A stretch of 64,000 nucleotides of DNA from Pseudanabaena sp. (GCA_003249035.1 QBMK01000005.1:76308-140307), one strand, 5' to 3'. Counted from the first letter of the stretch, positions 44,097-53,280 are shown. Numbers and translations are program-made. Notes: generated by a model from the letters alone, not told the origin.

Positions 44097-46601
44097 ATGT
44101 TGAGTAAAAAGATCCGATTCGGCATTTTAGGATTTGTTCTATTAGCTGGTTTAGTTGCACTTTTAGTACTCCTATTTACACCAAAACCGCCTCCCTCTCT
44201 TCCCATAGTTTCGGACTATCAGTTAGCTCAAAAGTTAGCGGTCAATCAGACGAGTTATTTTCCTATTCAACAAAATCTCGATTCTCAGCTCTATCGTCCA
44301 ATAGATCAGTGGTTGGGACGGCTCATTTTGCCCCAATCCGAAGAGTTTCAACAAAACGCAAATCAGGATCCTGATTGGGCTTGGCTAGAAATATATCAAG
44401 CTCCGTCAGCACATCAAAACTTAGTGGGTCAAAAGGTGCGCTTGGCTTGGCAGCGATCGCCGTTGTTAGATCGATATTTAAAATTGGTAACAACGGACAT
44501 CAAATTTTCAGAAGACGCAAAACAAAGCGAACAACAGGGCAACGTAGTTCCTATTCGTCTCAATGGGCGTTCCCAAGTCGGCCCATTGCAGGCTTTAGCA
44601 GGAGCTAGACCAGATGACAATGTCTCGATTAGTTTTCCGGAAGCTCAAGTAACCGCTTCGCAGCAGATGACAACCCTGCGGGTTGAGCGGATGCCCCTCA
44701 TGGTTACTGGGCGTTATGTCGCATTAGTCCGCATCATAGGAGAAGCGCCACCTCAATCATCTAAGGATATTCCCTCTCAATGTCCCGGTTCGCCCCCCTG
44801 CCCTAGCGAGTTAATGCTGGTTCAGCACTACAATCCCAAAACGAGTCAATTTGATGGGGTGCAAGAAACTATTCGCATTCCTCAACAACCATTAGGATCG
44901 GGCGATCGCTTTATTTCTACCCCACGTCTGTTAGCAGATTCGCCAGAGGGCAAATCTGGCTGGTATGTCTATGGGGCGCAAGGTAAGGACGGTTTATTCA
45001 CGGTGCAGGCGTTACAACCGCGATCGCTTATACATCTGAAACCAACCGATACGACATTTGGACAAACGGCAGGTTCTGATTATATCGATTATGGTAATTG
45101 GCAAAACACGCCCGAACGCAAAGGAACAGGTCAGCGAGTCTTAGTTTCTCCTCACAGCGATTCCCCTAAAGCAGATGCAGATTTGTGGAAAGAAGGCGAT
45201 CGCGGTTTAGGGATTCATTTATTTGGCGGCATTGGTGGTAAGAAAGGCGAGCCAATAGAATTAGGAACAGTCACAGGTCATTTCTCATACTTCTTACCAG
45301 AAGTGGTACGCGATCCCTTTACCCAAGAATTGCAATGGGATATTACTTACTATCAAGTCTACGCTCAAAATCCTCAGGGCATTTTGTCTGGTAGCCAAAG
45401 CTGGGCAAATTATATGGGGAATTTAAGACAAGGATGGCTTAATTCTCGTCCCATATCAAATGTGATTATGAGGTTGGATGTCCTGCAAGATTACAATTTT
45501 GGCGGTGCTCAGATCTCTCCGATAGTTGTATTGAGGCATCAATTGGAAATTATGATGGCTCGTTATCGAACTGGAGATGGAACTGGTAATTCAAGCGTCA
45601 CTCCTGCGGCTTCCTGCGTGCAGGATTCTAATCAAGCTCTATTTATCACGATTGAAGTGTTGAAGCAACAGGTTTCCCAAACTCCTGAGATTATTACTTG
45701 GTTAACAAATAATCCTGACGATCCCCAAAGCAAGAGATTTCAGCGCTTAGTTCAACTAGGCGATCGCCTCACTAAAGTATTTACTAACAGAGGTGTAATT
45801 AGAACTGACTGGAAAGAGAATGCCGAAACTCTCGCTTCTGTTACCGCCAATCGCAATCATTCTGGCTTTGTCAGAGAAAGTACTCTTGCCAATGCTCTAA
45901 TCAGTTGGGGCTCGATGTTGCCCCGTTTCAGCCATGACATTATCAGTAAAATCTTTCTAGAACATGGAGCAACCCTTTGGTTCTTACGCACTAATCAAGT
46001 TGGTGGAGAAATGCCAGAGATTTTACCCCTTGCTCCGACCAATTTGTTTGGGGATGTACCCTTGCTTTCTGCCGCTTTGCGTCGCATCCTCGTTTCTTTC
46101 ATCTTGCTGCCAAGTGTTCAGGGTTGGGCAATAACGTTTGGATTGCTAATGGGCTATGCTGCGATCGCCATTCCCATCGGATTAAAATTCCAGTTCTTAC
46201 AGTGGCGACCCAGACTGCAAAACCCAATTCAACTCACGTTCACGCTAATTGGACTGTTCTTCTGCCCTGCTTTCTTCGAGGAATTGTTCTTTCGGGTGGT
46301 TCTGCTACCTTTCCCCGACGGGTATTTTTCTATGGGTTCTCAGCTTGGATTAATTCTTTTGAGTTTAGCCCTTTTTGTGTTTTATCATCCGTTGAATGCC
46401 TTAACCTTTTATAAAGTCGGTAATCCCATCTTTTTTAATCCCACATTTCTAGGATTAACTGCTTTATTGGGAATCACCTGTACGATCGCCTACCTTGTGA
46501 CGGGATCGATTTGGACAATATCTGTACTTCATTGGATCGTTGTCTCAGTCTGGCTATTGGGCTTCAATGGCTTATCTCAATTCAAGGCTAGATCAATATA
46601 G
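44097..46601 (+). CDS. CPBP-family intramembrane protease with long N-terminal extension
   Basis: 834 aa, far longer than the usual 200-300 for CPBP proteins. One membrane helix lies at about 10-28, then roughly 600 residues of unrecognised extracytoplasmic sequence containing strand-rich WYVYGAQG and SDYIDYGNW blocks. The C-terminal about 190 residues have several membrane helices with the catalytic motifs EELFFRV and FYHPLNAL. CPBP enzymes cleave membrane substrates (CAAX-type, bacteriocin immunity). The large N-terminal part may recruit substrates; that is inference. Confidence 0.82.
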   Translation: MLSKKIRFGILGFVLLAGLVALLVLLFTPKPPPSLPIVSDYQLAQKLAVNQTSYFPIQQNLDSQLYRPIDQWLGRLILPQSEEFQQNANQDPDWAWLEIYQAPSAHQNLVGQKVRLAWQRSPLLDRYLKLVTTDIKFSEDAKQSEQQGNVVPIRLNGRSQVGPLQALAGARPDDNVSISFPEAQVTASQQMTTLRVERMPLMVTGRYVALVRIIGEAPPQSSKDIPSQCPGSPPCPSELMLVQHYNPKTSQFDGVQETIRIPQQPLGSGDRFISTPRLLADSPEGKSGWYVYGAQGKDGLFTVQALQPRSLIHLKPTDTTFGQTAGSDYIDYGNWQNTPERKGTGQRVLVSPHSDSPKADADLWKEGDRGLGIHLFGGIGGKKGEPIELGTVTGHFSYFLPEVVRDPFTQELQWDITYYQVYAQNPQGILSGSQSWANYMGNLRQGWLNSRPISNVIMRLDVLQDYNFGGAQISPIVVLRHQLEIMMARYRTGDGTGNSSVTPAASCVQDSNQALFITIEVLKQQVSQTPEIITWLTNNPDDPQSKRFQRLVQLGDRLTKVFTNRGVIRTDWKENAETLASVTANRNHSGFVRESTLANALISWGSMLPRFSHDIISKIFLEHGATLWFLRTNQVGGEMPEILPLAPTNLFGDVPLLSAALRRILVSFILLPSVQGWAITFGLLMGYAAIAIPIGLKFQFLQWRPRLQNPIQLTFTLIGLFFCPAFFEELFFRVVLLPFPDGYFSMGSQLGLILLSLALFVFYHPLNALTFYKVGNPIFFNPTFLGLTALLGITCTIAYLVTGSIWTISVLHWIVVSVWLLGFNGLSQFKARSI

Positions 46602-46640
46602 CCACACTTGTCTTTAAGCTCTTTGTGCTCAAACCAGAAC

Positions 46641-46691
46641 CAAGAAAATTTTTAAAAGCATTGCTTCGCAATGCTTTTAAAAATTTTCTTG
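46641..46691. repeat. Perfect 24-bp-arm palindrome
   Basis: CAAGAAAATTTTTAAAAGCA... arms with a TTC loop, 39 bases past the CPBP gene; a likely terminator. Confidence 0.8.
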
Positions 46692-46734
46692 TGGTTCGTT
46701 TGATCGGAAATTGCTGTAGGACAAATCAAACCCC

Positions 46735-46850
46735 AAGAATTGATTGGCCTTTGAGACCAAAGGCTTGGTCGATAATTGCCTTCAATCGCTGTAATGATTC
46801 AGCCGTCGGCGAGGTAAAGTGCTTCCGACCGTACCACCATTAAAACCGAA
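46735..46850 (-). pseudogene. Possible short gene remnant
   Basis: One minus-strand frame reads WWYGRKHFTSPTAESLQRL followed by KAIIDQAFG and then a stop, which looks protein-like. It has no start codon and a stop precedes it. Its 3' end runs into an AAGAATTGATT repeat block. The source family is not recognised. Confidence 0.25.
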
Positions 46851-46900
46851 CTAGCGTTATATTAAGAATTGTTACGGTAGTTCAAAATTCTTGTACTTAT

Positions 46901-47113
46901 ATGCAAAGTCAAAATACAGCTCCAATCTTTAATGCCGAATTTAATCGCTTTCAGAAGATCGATGCAACTCAAGCATGGTCTCTGTTCTTTTCAGCTAGCA
47001 ACAAAGATCGACTCTTAGGTTCAAATACTAAAACTGGAAATTACCTCACTTTTGGCTTGTTGGGTGCGGTGATTGCCTCGGCGATCGAGATTGTTCTTAC
47101 TCACGCCTTATAA
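46901..47113 (+). CDS. Small single-TM protein
   Basis: 70 aa with a polar N-terminus (FNAEFNRFQKIDATQAW) and one membrane helix (YLTFGLLGAVIASAIEIVL). The helix weakly recalls one-helix chlorophyll-binding (HLIP) proteins, but the ExxNGR motif is absent. A clear terminator follows at 47121. Function unknown. Confidence 0.55.
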   Translation: MQSQNTAPIFNAEFNRFQKIDATQAWSLFFSASNKDRLLGSNTKTGNYLTFGLLGAVIASAIEIVLTHAL

Positions 47114-47120
47114 TCGAAAA

Positions 47121-47147
47121 AGAGCGAGTTTGGGTAAAACTCGCTCT
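47121..47147 (+). terminator. Terminator after the 70-aa gene
   Basis: AGAGCGAGTTT stem with a 5-base loop, 8 bases past the stop codon. Confidence 0.65.
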
Positions 47148-47179
47148 GAATCTAGACCGCAGATTGATCATCTAATTTA

Positions 47180-47217
47180 GTTATGCTCTAAGAGCGTTCC
47201 CGCTCTTAGAGCATAAC
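47180..47217. repeat. Perfect 17-bp-arm palindrome
   Basis: GTTATGCTCTAAGAGCG with a TTCC loop, in the 481-base gap before the SDR gene. Confidence 0.75.
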
Positions 47218-47375
47218 CACTGCCGAAGCGCTGAGGGGCTTTGCATAACTTTAGGTAACGACTCCACTCCTCACGCCAACCCAACAACAGTTATCCGAAC
47301 TGCTCCACAAAAGTAATTATTGATAATCTGTCTACAGACTGTTTCGAAAGTTAACAATAAGCTTTAGATGGTTTT

Positions 47376-47498
47376 CTAACGACAATCTACTTCTAGCAGA
47401 ACCATAAGACCCATGAATGGATAAGGTCTATTTCCTATCTGCTCATCGATACGATATTCCAAATGCTCTCGATAAATGCGAATTTTAGAATTGTACAT
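47376..47498 (-). CDS. Candidate 40-aa small protein or remnant
   Basis: Minus-strand ORF MYNSKIRIYREHLEYR... rich in Tyr, Arg, Glu and Leu, ending FMGLMVLLEVDCR. It lies downstream of the SDR gene in an otherwise empty stretch. The composition is protein-like, but no ribosome site is evident and the frame is open for a few codons upstream, so it could be a gene fragment. Confidence 0.3.
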   Translation of the reverse strand: MYNSKIRIYREHLEYRIDEQIGNRPYPFMGLMVLLEVDCR

Positions 47499-47594
47499 GT
47501 GCCGCCACTGAGCGATCGCAACTTCTCAAAGTTTAGGAACGACATAACCATAAGACATACAGAAAAGATCGTATCTTTAGCGTCAGACTCTGGC

Positions 47595-48359
47595 TTACCA
47601 AGGTAAGTGGCTTCCATCCCAAGAGAAAAACTGCCCACTATCGCCTTCGTCAAGATTTTCGATCACTTTTAGTAATTGGGCAACAGTCCGCTCTATCGAG
47701 AACAATTTTTCCGCCGACACGTTTTTTTGAAAAGGTTGGGATAGGCGCGTGTCAGTCGTGCCGGGGTGTAACATGATCACAATAGTTCGAGGGCTAGTGC
47801 GGCGGTACTCGATGGCTACATTCCGCATGAACATATTCAACGCGGCTTTCGAGGCGCGATAGCCGTACCACCCACCGAGTTGATTATCGCCAATGCTTCC
47901 GACCTTAGCAGAAATCACCGCTAGAATGCTTTTTTCGTCGTGACGGAATAAGGGTAAGAGGTGTTTGGCTAGTAGGAGGGAACTAACACTATTAACCTGA
48001 AAGTAGCGCAGTAAATGCTCTGGATCGATGTGTTTTAGGCTTTTCTCGGGTTGGATGCTCCCTTCATGAAGTATGCCCGCACAGTTGACAACTAGATGCA
48101 ATTTCCCCACTTCTTCCCCGATACAGGCAGCAGCTTGGGATATCTGCCCTTCATCCGTGACATCTACTTCCAAACAGCATATTTTTTCTGGATATTCACT
48201 TCTCAAGGTCAATAATTCATCCGCCGATACCTGACGGCGGTAGGTGGCATAAATCTTAGCGCTCCTACCATCCTGGAGGAGCTTTCTGACAAAACCTAGA
48301 CCAATGCCCTGACTTGCTCCCACAATTAAAATATTTCCCTGATTAATTTCGTATTTCAT
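47595..48359 (-). CDS. Short-chain dehydrogenase/reductase (C-factor-like)
   Basis: 254 aa from the ATG at 48359 (a TTG 6 codons upstream is the track start). Rossmann motif ILIVGASQGIGLGF, NAG in VVNCAGILHE, catalytic YxxxK in YGYRASK with a preceding Ser. NAD(P)-dependent; the substrate is unknown. The C-terminus FFSWDGSHLPW matches the C-factor/CsgA-like SDR subgroup. Single gene. Confidence 0.87.
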   Translation of the reverse strand: MKYEINQGNILIVGASQGIGLGFVRKLLQDGRSAKIYATYRRQVSADELLTLRSEYPEKICCLEVDVTDEGQISQAAACIGEEVGKLHLVVNCAGILHEGSIQPEKSLKHIDPEHLLRYFQVNSVSSLLLAKHLLPLFRHDEKSILAVISAKVGSIGDNQLGGWYGYRASKAALNMFMRNVAIEYRRTSPRTIVIMLHPGTTDTRLSQPFQKNVSAEKLFSIERTVAQLLKVIENLDEGDSGQFFSWDGSHLPW

Positions 48360-48558
48360 CTGTTTATCTGTCCTCAAAGTAGAACTGAATTGTCGTCTAA
48401 TAGTGCGATCGCCTGATTTTGGTGAATCCAGCTTCTTTGGTAAGCCGCCAAACCTAGATGGGTTGGAAAGCTTCGGTTGACCGACTCCTCACAATGGAAG
48501 AGATCCGTTCGACAGAGAATTAATTTTGTCCTTTAAGTCAAGTTTGTGTAATAATTGT

Positions 48559-48580
48559 TTACATTAGCATTAACAAAACT
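48559..48580 (+). promoter_or_regulatory. Possible HLR1-like element upstream of the HLIP gene
   Basis: TTTACATT matches one half of the cyanobacterial HLR1 motif bound by RpaB, followed by a looser second copy (ATTAACAAAA). It lies about 60 bases before the HLIP start. The second half-site is poor, so this is tentative. Confidence 0.3.
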
Positions 48581-48626
48581 TAATATCCAGCTCCGACAGG
48601 TGCAGGAATCACTAAGGACAAAGCTC

Positions 48627-48770
48627 ATGGAAAACCAAGATACTAAGTTCGGCTTCACCCAATTCGCAGAAACATGGAACGGTCGCCTAGCTATGCTCGG
48701 CTTCATCATCGGCATTGCCACCGAGTTCCTCACCGATAAGGGAATTCTGTCTCAGTTGGGTCTGATGTAG
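48627..48770 (+). CDS. hli: High-light-inducible one-helix chlorophyll-binding protein
   Basis: 47 aa from the ATG at 48627 (MENQDTKFGF), with AAGGAC upstream; the track start at 48555 adds non-family residues. The core FAETWNGRLAMLGFIIGIATE is the HLIP/SCP chlorophyll-binding helix with the ExxNGR motif. It binds chlorophyll and carotenoid in the thylakoid and protects or assists photosystem II assembly under stress. Confidence 0.93.
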   Translation: MENQDTKFGFTQFAETWNGRLAMLGFIIGIATEFLTDKGILSQLGLM

Positions 48771-48868
48771 TCAAAAAGCAGTCAGCGCAGCCACCAAACT
48801 TTCTTTGACAGCGTTGGCTCATTCTTCTGTTATCTCTGGTAGCCAATTACAGTCAAAATTATTAGTTT

Positions 48869-49141
48869 ATGTTCCCCAATCTTCTCGAAGCAACAAAAGA
48901 ATACTGGCAAAGTCTAGATCGGTTAGAAGCTGCTTATCAGCAGGGCGAAATCCCCCTAGAGGAAGTAGATGCCAGAGTGGCTGAGTTGATGACAGCACTG
49001 GCTAAGGAACGCCGAACCGCTTTTAACAATTTCTGGCACGGCTGGCAACATTGGCTGACCAGACAAAGAGAAACTATCATTGGTTTGGCTATTCTGGCGC
49101 TCATCGCCTATTTGTGGATGTTGACCAGTTCAATTGCTTAG
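48869..49141 (+). CDS. Small single-TM protein downstream of HLIP
   Basis: 90 aa. An acidic helical N-terminal part (YWQSLDRLEAAYQQGEIPLEEVDARVAELM, SHOCT-like in its AYQxGEIPxEE pattern), then a basic stretch and one membrane helix (IIGLAILALIAYLWMLTS). It begins 98 bases after the hli stop on the same strand, so it may be co-transcribed and act with the HLIP; unproven. Confidence 0.65.
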   Translation: MFPNLLEATKEYWQSLDRLEAAYQQGEIPLEEVDARVAELMTALAKERRTAFNNFWHGWQHWLTRQRETIIGLAILALIAYLWMLTSSIA

Positions 49142-49192
49142 GTTTCTGTCGGTCATCCGCTCCTGCTGTTGGATAATTAAGAGCAGCCGTTC

Positions 49193-49351
49193 ATGATTGC
49201 AGAGATCGATTTCCCAGAGTTATTCAAGCCATTAATTGTCACGACAGCCTCTGGTTTAGGAGAGTTTGGACAAGACCGCCGTATCTACCTTGTACACACA
49301 AGTCTCTCTGTCTACGTTTCGATGTATCTCGGTTACTACGTGATCCCCTAA
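49193..49351 (+). CDS. Candidate 52-aa small protein
   Basis: An ATG-started frame reading MIAEIDFPELFKPLIVTTAS, then a Tyr-rich tail (SVYVSMYLGYYVIP). It is below the ORF-track size cut. A minus-strand ORF (49256-49447) overlaps and only one can be real. No known family. Confidence 0.3.
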   Translation: MIAEIDFPELFKPLIVTTASGLGEFGQDRRIYLVHTSLSVYVSMYLGYYVIP

Positions 49352-49638
49352 ACAGGCAAGAAGTAGCATGGCAGCCAATTGAGCTACTCCTACCTCCAAT
49401 TCTTGAGTAACGCTAGTTGTCGCTGATTTATCTTCAGAAATAGTCAATGTTGACTGGTACGCTTTTCTCAGTTGGATTGAATCGAGTTATCGAGATTTTA
49501 AGCTTGTCTTGCACTTTCAACCTCTCTCTAATACGTGCGCTATTTTTGAACCGTTCTTTTTAAGTTCTTGATAATTTTGTCTTACTTTTGTTTTATCAAC
49601 TTAGTTTAGATATAACAAATCCCCTGTTGGAGACAAAT
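49352..49638. other. Upstream region of the HhoA-type protease
   Basis: No supported gene or palindrome; presumably the promoter region of the protease gene. Confidence 0.4.
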
Positions 49639-50823
49639 ATGAACGTTCAAAAAAACAAATTCCCGAAGCCAGTTCTTTACAGCACGATTTTTTTGTTGGG
49701 AGCCTCGGTGGCATTTGGAGGAAAGCAGTTACTAACTCAGAATAAAGCCATCGCTCAAGGTCTAGCACCTCAAGCAACAGAATCAACATTGGCAGGTAAA
49801 TTACCGATCGCTAGTGACTCCAATTTTGTCACCGAAACTGTCCAAAAAGATGGTGGAGCTGTAGTACGGATTGATTCTTCTCGCAGCGTTGCAAGGGAGA
49901 CACCTGATACGTATAACGATCCTTTCTTCAATCAGTTCTCTGATGGTGAAACCCCAAATCAACCAAGACAAAGAGTAGTTCAAGGCACTGGATCGGGATT
50001 CATCTTGAATGCTAATGGCGAAATTCTGACTAATGCCCATGTTGTCAGTGGTGCTGACAAAGTAACTGTAACGCTCAAAGATGGAAGATCTTTTCAAGGC
50101 AAAGTTTTAGGTGCAGACTCTGTTACCGATGTTGCGGTTGTTAAGATTGACGCTCCCGATCTGCCTAGCGTTAGTCTGGGAGATTCCGATCGCATTCAGC
50201 CCGGAGAATGGGCGATCGCGATCGGCAATCCTCTAGGACTAGATAGTACTGTCACTGTTGGCATCATTAGTGCCACAGGTCGCTCTAGCTCTCAAGTTGG
50301 TATTCCCGATCAACAGGTACGCTTCATCCAGACTGATGCTGCCATTAACCCAGGCAACTCTGGCGGCCCTTTGCTCAACCAACGGGGCGAAGTGATCGGC
50401 ATGAATACTGCCATCATTAAAGGTGCTCAAGGACTTGGGTTTGCCATTCCTATCAACAAAGCCAAGAGCATTGCTCAACAGCTCATCAGTCAAGGCAAAG
50501 TCGATCATCCATATTTGGGAGTCCAGATGGTGGGACTCACACCTGAAGTCAAGCAGAATCTTCCCGCTAAGTTTAGGGTTAGTAGCGACCAAGGCGTTCT
50601 AGTAGTGGCAGTACAGAATAACTCTCCTGCCGCAGCAGCAGGGCTAAAAGCGGGAGATGTGATTGTCAAACTTAACGATAAGGCTGTGGATAAGCCAGAT
50701 AACTTACAGCAATTGGTTCAAAGTACTAATGTTGGCGATAAGCTCCAACTGGAAATCGATCGCAGTGGTCAAGCGCTCAAAGTAACCGTCCAAATTGGAG
50801 CTTTGCCCAATCGAGCAGGTTAG
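49639..50823 (+). CDS. HhoA/HtrA-type serine protease
   Basis: 394 aa from the ATG at 49639 (MNVQKNKF, TTGGAG upstream). N-terminal signal or anchor (LYSTIFLLGASVAFGG), trypsin-like domain with His134 (NAHVV), Asp164 (TDVAVV) and Ser241 (GNSGGPLL), then one PDZ domain (about 295-390, AAGLKAGDVIVKL). Members degrade or refold damaged proteins in the periplasm or lumen under heat and light stress. The single PDZ and length fit HhoA/HhoB/HtrA of cyanobacteria, but which one is not clear. Confidence 0.93.
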   Translation: MNVQKNKFPKPVLYSTIFLLGASVAFGGKQLLTQNKAIAQGLAPQATESTLAGKLPIASDSNFVTETVQKDGGAVVRIDSSRSVARETPDTYNDPFFNQFSDGETPNQPRQRVVQGTGSGFILNANGEILTNAHVVSGADKVTVTLKDGRSFQGKVLGADSVTDVAVVKIDAPDLPSVSLGDSDRIQPGEWAIAIGNPLGLDSTVTVGIISATGRSSSQVGIPDQQVRFIQTDAAINPGNSGGPLLNQRGEVIGMNTAIIKGAQGLGFAIPINKAKSIAQQLISQGKVDHPYLGVQMVGLTPEVKQNLPAKFRVSSDQGVLVVAVQNNSPAAAAGLKAGDVIVKLNDKAVDKPDNLQQLVQSTNVGDKLQLEIDRSGQALKVTVQIGALPNRAG

Positions 50824-50891
50824 AACGCTTTGCATTTTGCCTAAAACCCAATAAATTTTGAAATGGGCACTTTCCCATCGAATAATTGGCT

Positions 50892-50944
50892 AAACCCCAA
50901 AAGCGTGAGGCGGCGCAAAGCGCCGCCTCACGCTTTTGGGGTTT
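50892..50944. repeat. Perfect 25-bp-arm palindrome
   Basis: AAACCCCAAAAGCGTGAGGC... arms with an AAA loop, 68 bases past the protease gene. Shares its GAGGCGGCGC core with 37200. Confidence 0.85.
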
Positions 50945-51018
50945 TATGCTCTAACAATACTGGCGAAAGCTATAGCTATGGTATTCTCAATAAGATCTGA
51001 TTATTTCGAGATTCCAAA

Positions 51019-51141
51019 GTGCTGCTCAGTAAAGCTTTTAGGAAATTATTTGGACAATACTCAGTTAAAGATAAAGACTGGGCAAAACCCCTAACTGAAG
51101 GGACTTGTAGATATATTGCAAAGAGTAAGGAGGTACTATGA
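51019..51141 (+). CDS. Candidate 40-aa leader ORF overlapping the ABC exporter start
   Basis: GTG-started frame (LLSKAFRKLFGQYSVKDKDW...) whose TGA overlaps the ATG of the exporter gene (ctATGAg). The arrangement would allow translational coupling. It is basic and small; no ribosome site is obvious. Confidence 0.28.
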   Translation: MLLSKAFRKLFGQYSVKDKDWAKPLTEGTCRYIAKSKEVL

Positions 51142-53171
51142 GTTCAGTGGAACAGTCCGAATCGTCGCTTAAGTTTCGCTTCGATCGCAAGCTTTGGGAG
51201 CGGTTTGTTGAAATTGCTCAGCCTTACTTTTATCCAGAAGAAGCTAAAAGTTCGCAGCATTTCTTTTTCTTGGTGACAACGCAACTGATTTTTGTAGTAG
51301 CGTTCACATTTTTCTTTGTTGTTGTGCTTGCCTTAATTGGCTTCCAGTTTGCCCCTAAGTTCTTTGCCGGGATGGTTAATCAGATCATCTATCTACAGTT
51401 TCTATCTGGGCTGGGCAAAACCTCCACAGAGATTATTCAAGGACTGTTGAGATTTCCCGCATTTTACATATTTTTGGTACTTTTATTGGTTGGTGGAGGC
51501 ATTTTTTATGCCTATCGAACCAAACTCAAAGGACGCGAAAAACAATGGCTAATTTTAGGGGTATTAGTATTTCTGGCTTTTATCGTCAGCAGCCTTAACG
51601 TACTGATCAGTTATGTTTTTCGATTTATTGATAACGCTTTAAATGGTAAAGATCCCAAGGCTTTTTGGGAATTTCTGACAGTTTATGGCATTGTTTTAGT
51701 CGTTGCGATTCCAATTTTGATTAGCTATCGCTACACCCGTCGTAAGTTGGCTCTATTTTGGCGAGAGTGGTTAACCAATACTTTTTTAAATGGCTACTTC
51801 AAAGATCGGGCTTATTACGAACTAGACTCTAATTCCGCCCACACAGATATTGACAATCCAGACCAACGGATTACTCAGGATGTTAACTCTTTCACAGTTA
51901 CAGTTCTAGATCTGATGTTAGATGTTCTGAACTCGGTTTTAGATATGGTTGCCTTTACCGGCATTCTTTACAGTATTTCCCGCGAATTGACCTTGGGTCT
52001 GTTTGGTTATGTTTCGATTGGCACAGCGCTAGCGATCGTGATCGGTACCAAACTGATCAAAATCAACTTTAATCAACTACGTCTAGAAGGTGACTTCCGC
52101 TACGGCATGGTTCATGTCCGCGACAATGCAGAATCCATTGCATTTTATCGTGGTGAAAACTTAGAACGCACGCAAGTTGAAAGTCGTTTAGATCGAGCTA
52201 TTAAAAACTACGATTTACTGATCATCTGGTTTGCATTTCTCGATATTTTCCAATATGCCTACAATTACTTTGCGCGTTTAGTGCCTTACTTAATTGTTGC
52301 GCCGCTATTCTTTGCTGGCAAGGTTGACTTTGGGACGATTGGTCAAGGCATCTTTGCTTTTCAAATGGTGTTGAGCGCACTTTCGATTATCCCAACTCGG
52401 ATTCAGGATATTTCTTCGTTTGCTGCGAGCATTGAGCGTTTGGGAATGCTGTACGAACGCTTTCGAGAGCGGGAGGCTAGCGAAGCTACGCAAGGCGATC
52501 GCATTCAAAATCACCTGTCTTCCCATTTCAAAATTGACCAGCTCACGCTGCGAACTCCTAATGCCGAGCAGACTTTATTTCAAAATCTATCTTTTGAATT
52601 AGAGTCGCCCAATTCTTTACTGGTGGTAGGTTCTAGTGGATGTGGTAAGAGTTCACTTCTCCGTGCGATCGCGGGACTATGGCACAACGGTTCGGGCATT
52701 GTCGAAAGCCCCAACTACACTGAAGTTCTCTTCTTGCCCCAAACGCCATACATGCTTCTAGGGAATTTGCGCGAGCAATTGATATACCCCAACCTGCGGA
52801 AAGACATCACCGACCTCGAAATCCAAGATGCCTTAACGCAAGTTAACCTCGAAGATTTGTCTGAGCGGATGGGTGGACTTGATAATGAAAAAGATTGGTC
52901 TTCTGTGTTGTCGGTCGGAGAACAACAGCGCCTTGCCTTTGCTCGTATTTTACTGAACCAGCCTAAATACGCGATTTTAGACGAAGCGACCAGTGCCCTA
53001 GATGTCATCAACGAGCGACGTTTGTACCAACTGTTGCAAAGCCTGGATATCACTTACATCAGCGTGGGTCACCGCCCTAGCCTAGTGGATTATCACCAAT
53101 CAGTTTTAGAACTCGGTCGCGATCGTGACTGGCAGTTGATGGCGTCTGGTGATTATCGGTTTGCAAGTTAG
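51138..53171 (+). CDS. SbmA/YddA-type ABC transporter (permease + ATPase)
   Basis: 677 aa. The N-terminal half is an ABC_membrane_2 domain with six helices and the EAA-like block; the C-terminal half is an ATPase with Walker A GSSGCGKSS, signature LSVGEQQR, Walker B YAILDEA and H-loop GHRP. This half-transporter layout matches the YddA/SbmA and peroxisomal ABCD group, probably working as a homodimer. The cargo is unknown (vitamin, peptide or acyl compound). A strong AAGGAGGT site precedes the ATG. Confidence 0.88.
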   Translation: MSSVEQSESSLKFRFDRKLWERFVEIAQPYFYPEEAKSSQHFFFLVTTQLIFVVAFTFFFVVVLALIGFQFAPKFFAGMVNQIIYLQFLSGLGKTSTEIIQGLLRFPAFYIFLVLLLVGGGIFYAYRTKLKGREKQWLILGVLVFLAFIVSSLNVLISYVFRFIDNALNGKDPKAFWEFLTVYGIVLVVAIPILISYRYTRRKLALFWREWLTNTFLNGYFKDRAYYELDSNSAHTDIDNPDQRITQDVNSFTVTVLDLMLDVLNSVLDMVAFTGILYSISRELTLGLFGYVSIGTALAIVIGTKLIKINFNQLRLEGDFRYGMVHVRDNAESIAFYRGENLERTQVESRLDRAIKNYDLLIIWFAFLDIFQYAYNYFARLVPYLIVAPLFFAGKVDFGTIGQGIFAFQMVLSALSIIPTRIQDISSFAASIERLGMLYERFREREASEATQGDRIQNHLSSHFKIDQLTLRTPNAEQTLFQNLSFELESPNSLLVVGSSGCGKSSLLRAIAGLWHNGSGIVESPNYTEVLFLPQTPYMLLGNLREQLIYPNLRKDITDLEIQDALTQVNLEDLSERMGGLDNEKDWSSVLSVGEQQRLAFARILLNQPKYAILDEATSALDVINERRLYQLLQSLDITYISVGHRPSLVDYHQSVLELGRDRDWQLMASGDYRFAS

Positions 53172-53227
53172 TCTGATTCCCTCAGCCTAACTATGCTTTC
53201 TTACAGCAGTTACCGATAAACCGAAAT

Positions 53228-53280
53228 ACAAGAAATTTTTTGAAAGTGTTGCTTTGCAATACTTTCAAAAAATTTCTTGT
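53228..53280. repeat. 25-bp-arm palindrome
   Basis: ACAAGAAATTTTTTGAAAGT... arms with one mismatch and a TTT loop, 57 bases past the exporter gene; a likely terminator. Confidence 0.8.

Noticed and set aside
49256-49447. 63-aa minus-strand ORF
   Set aside because: No ribosome site or family; the overlapping plus-strand 52-aa frame is about as likely, so it was not listed as a gene.
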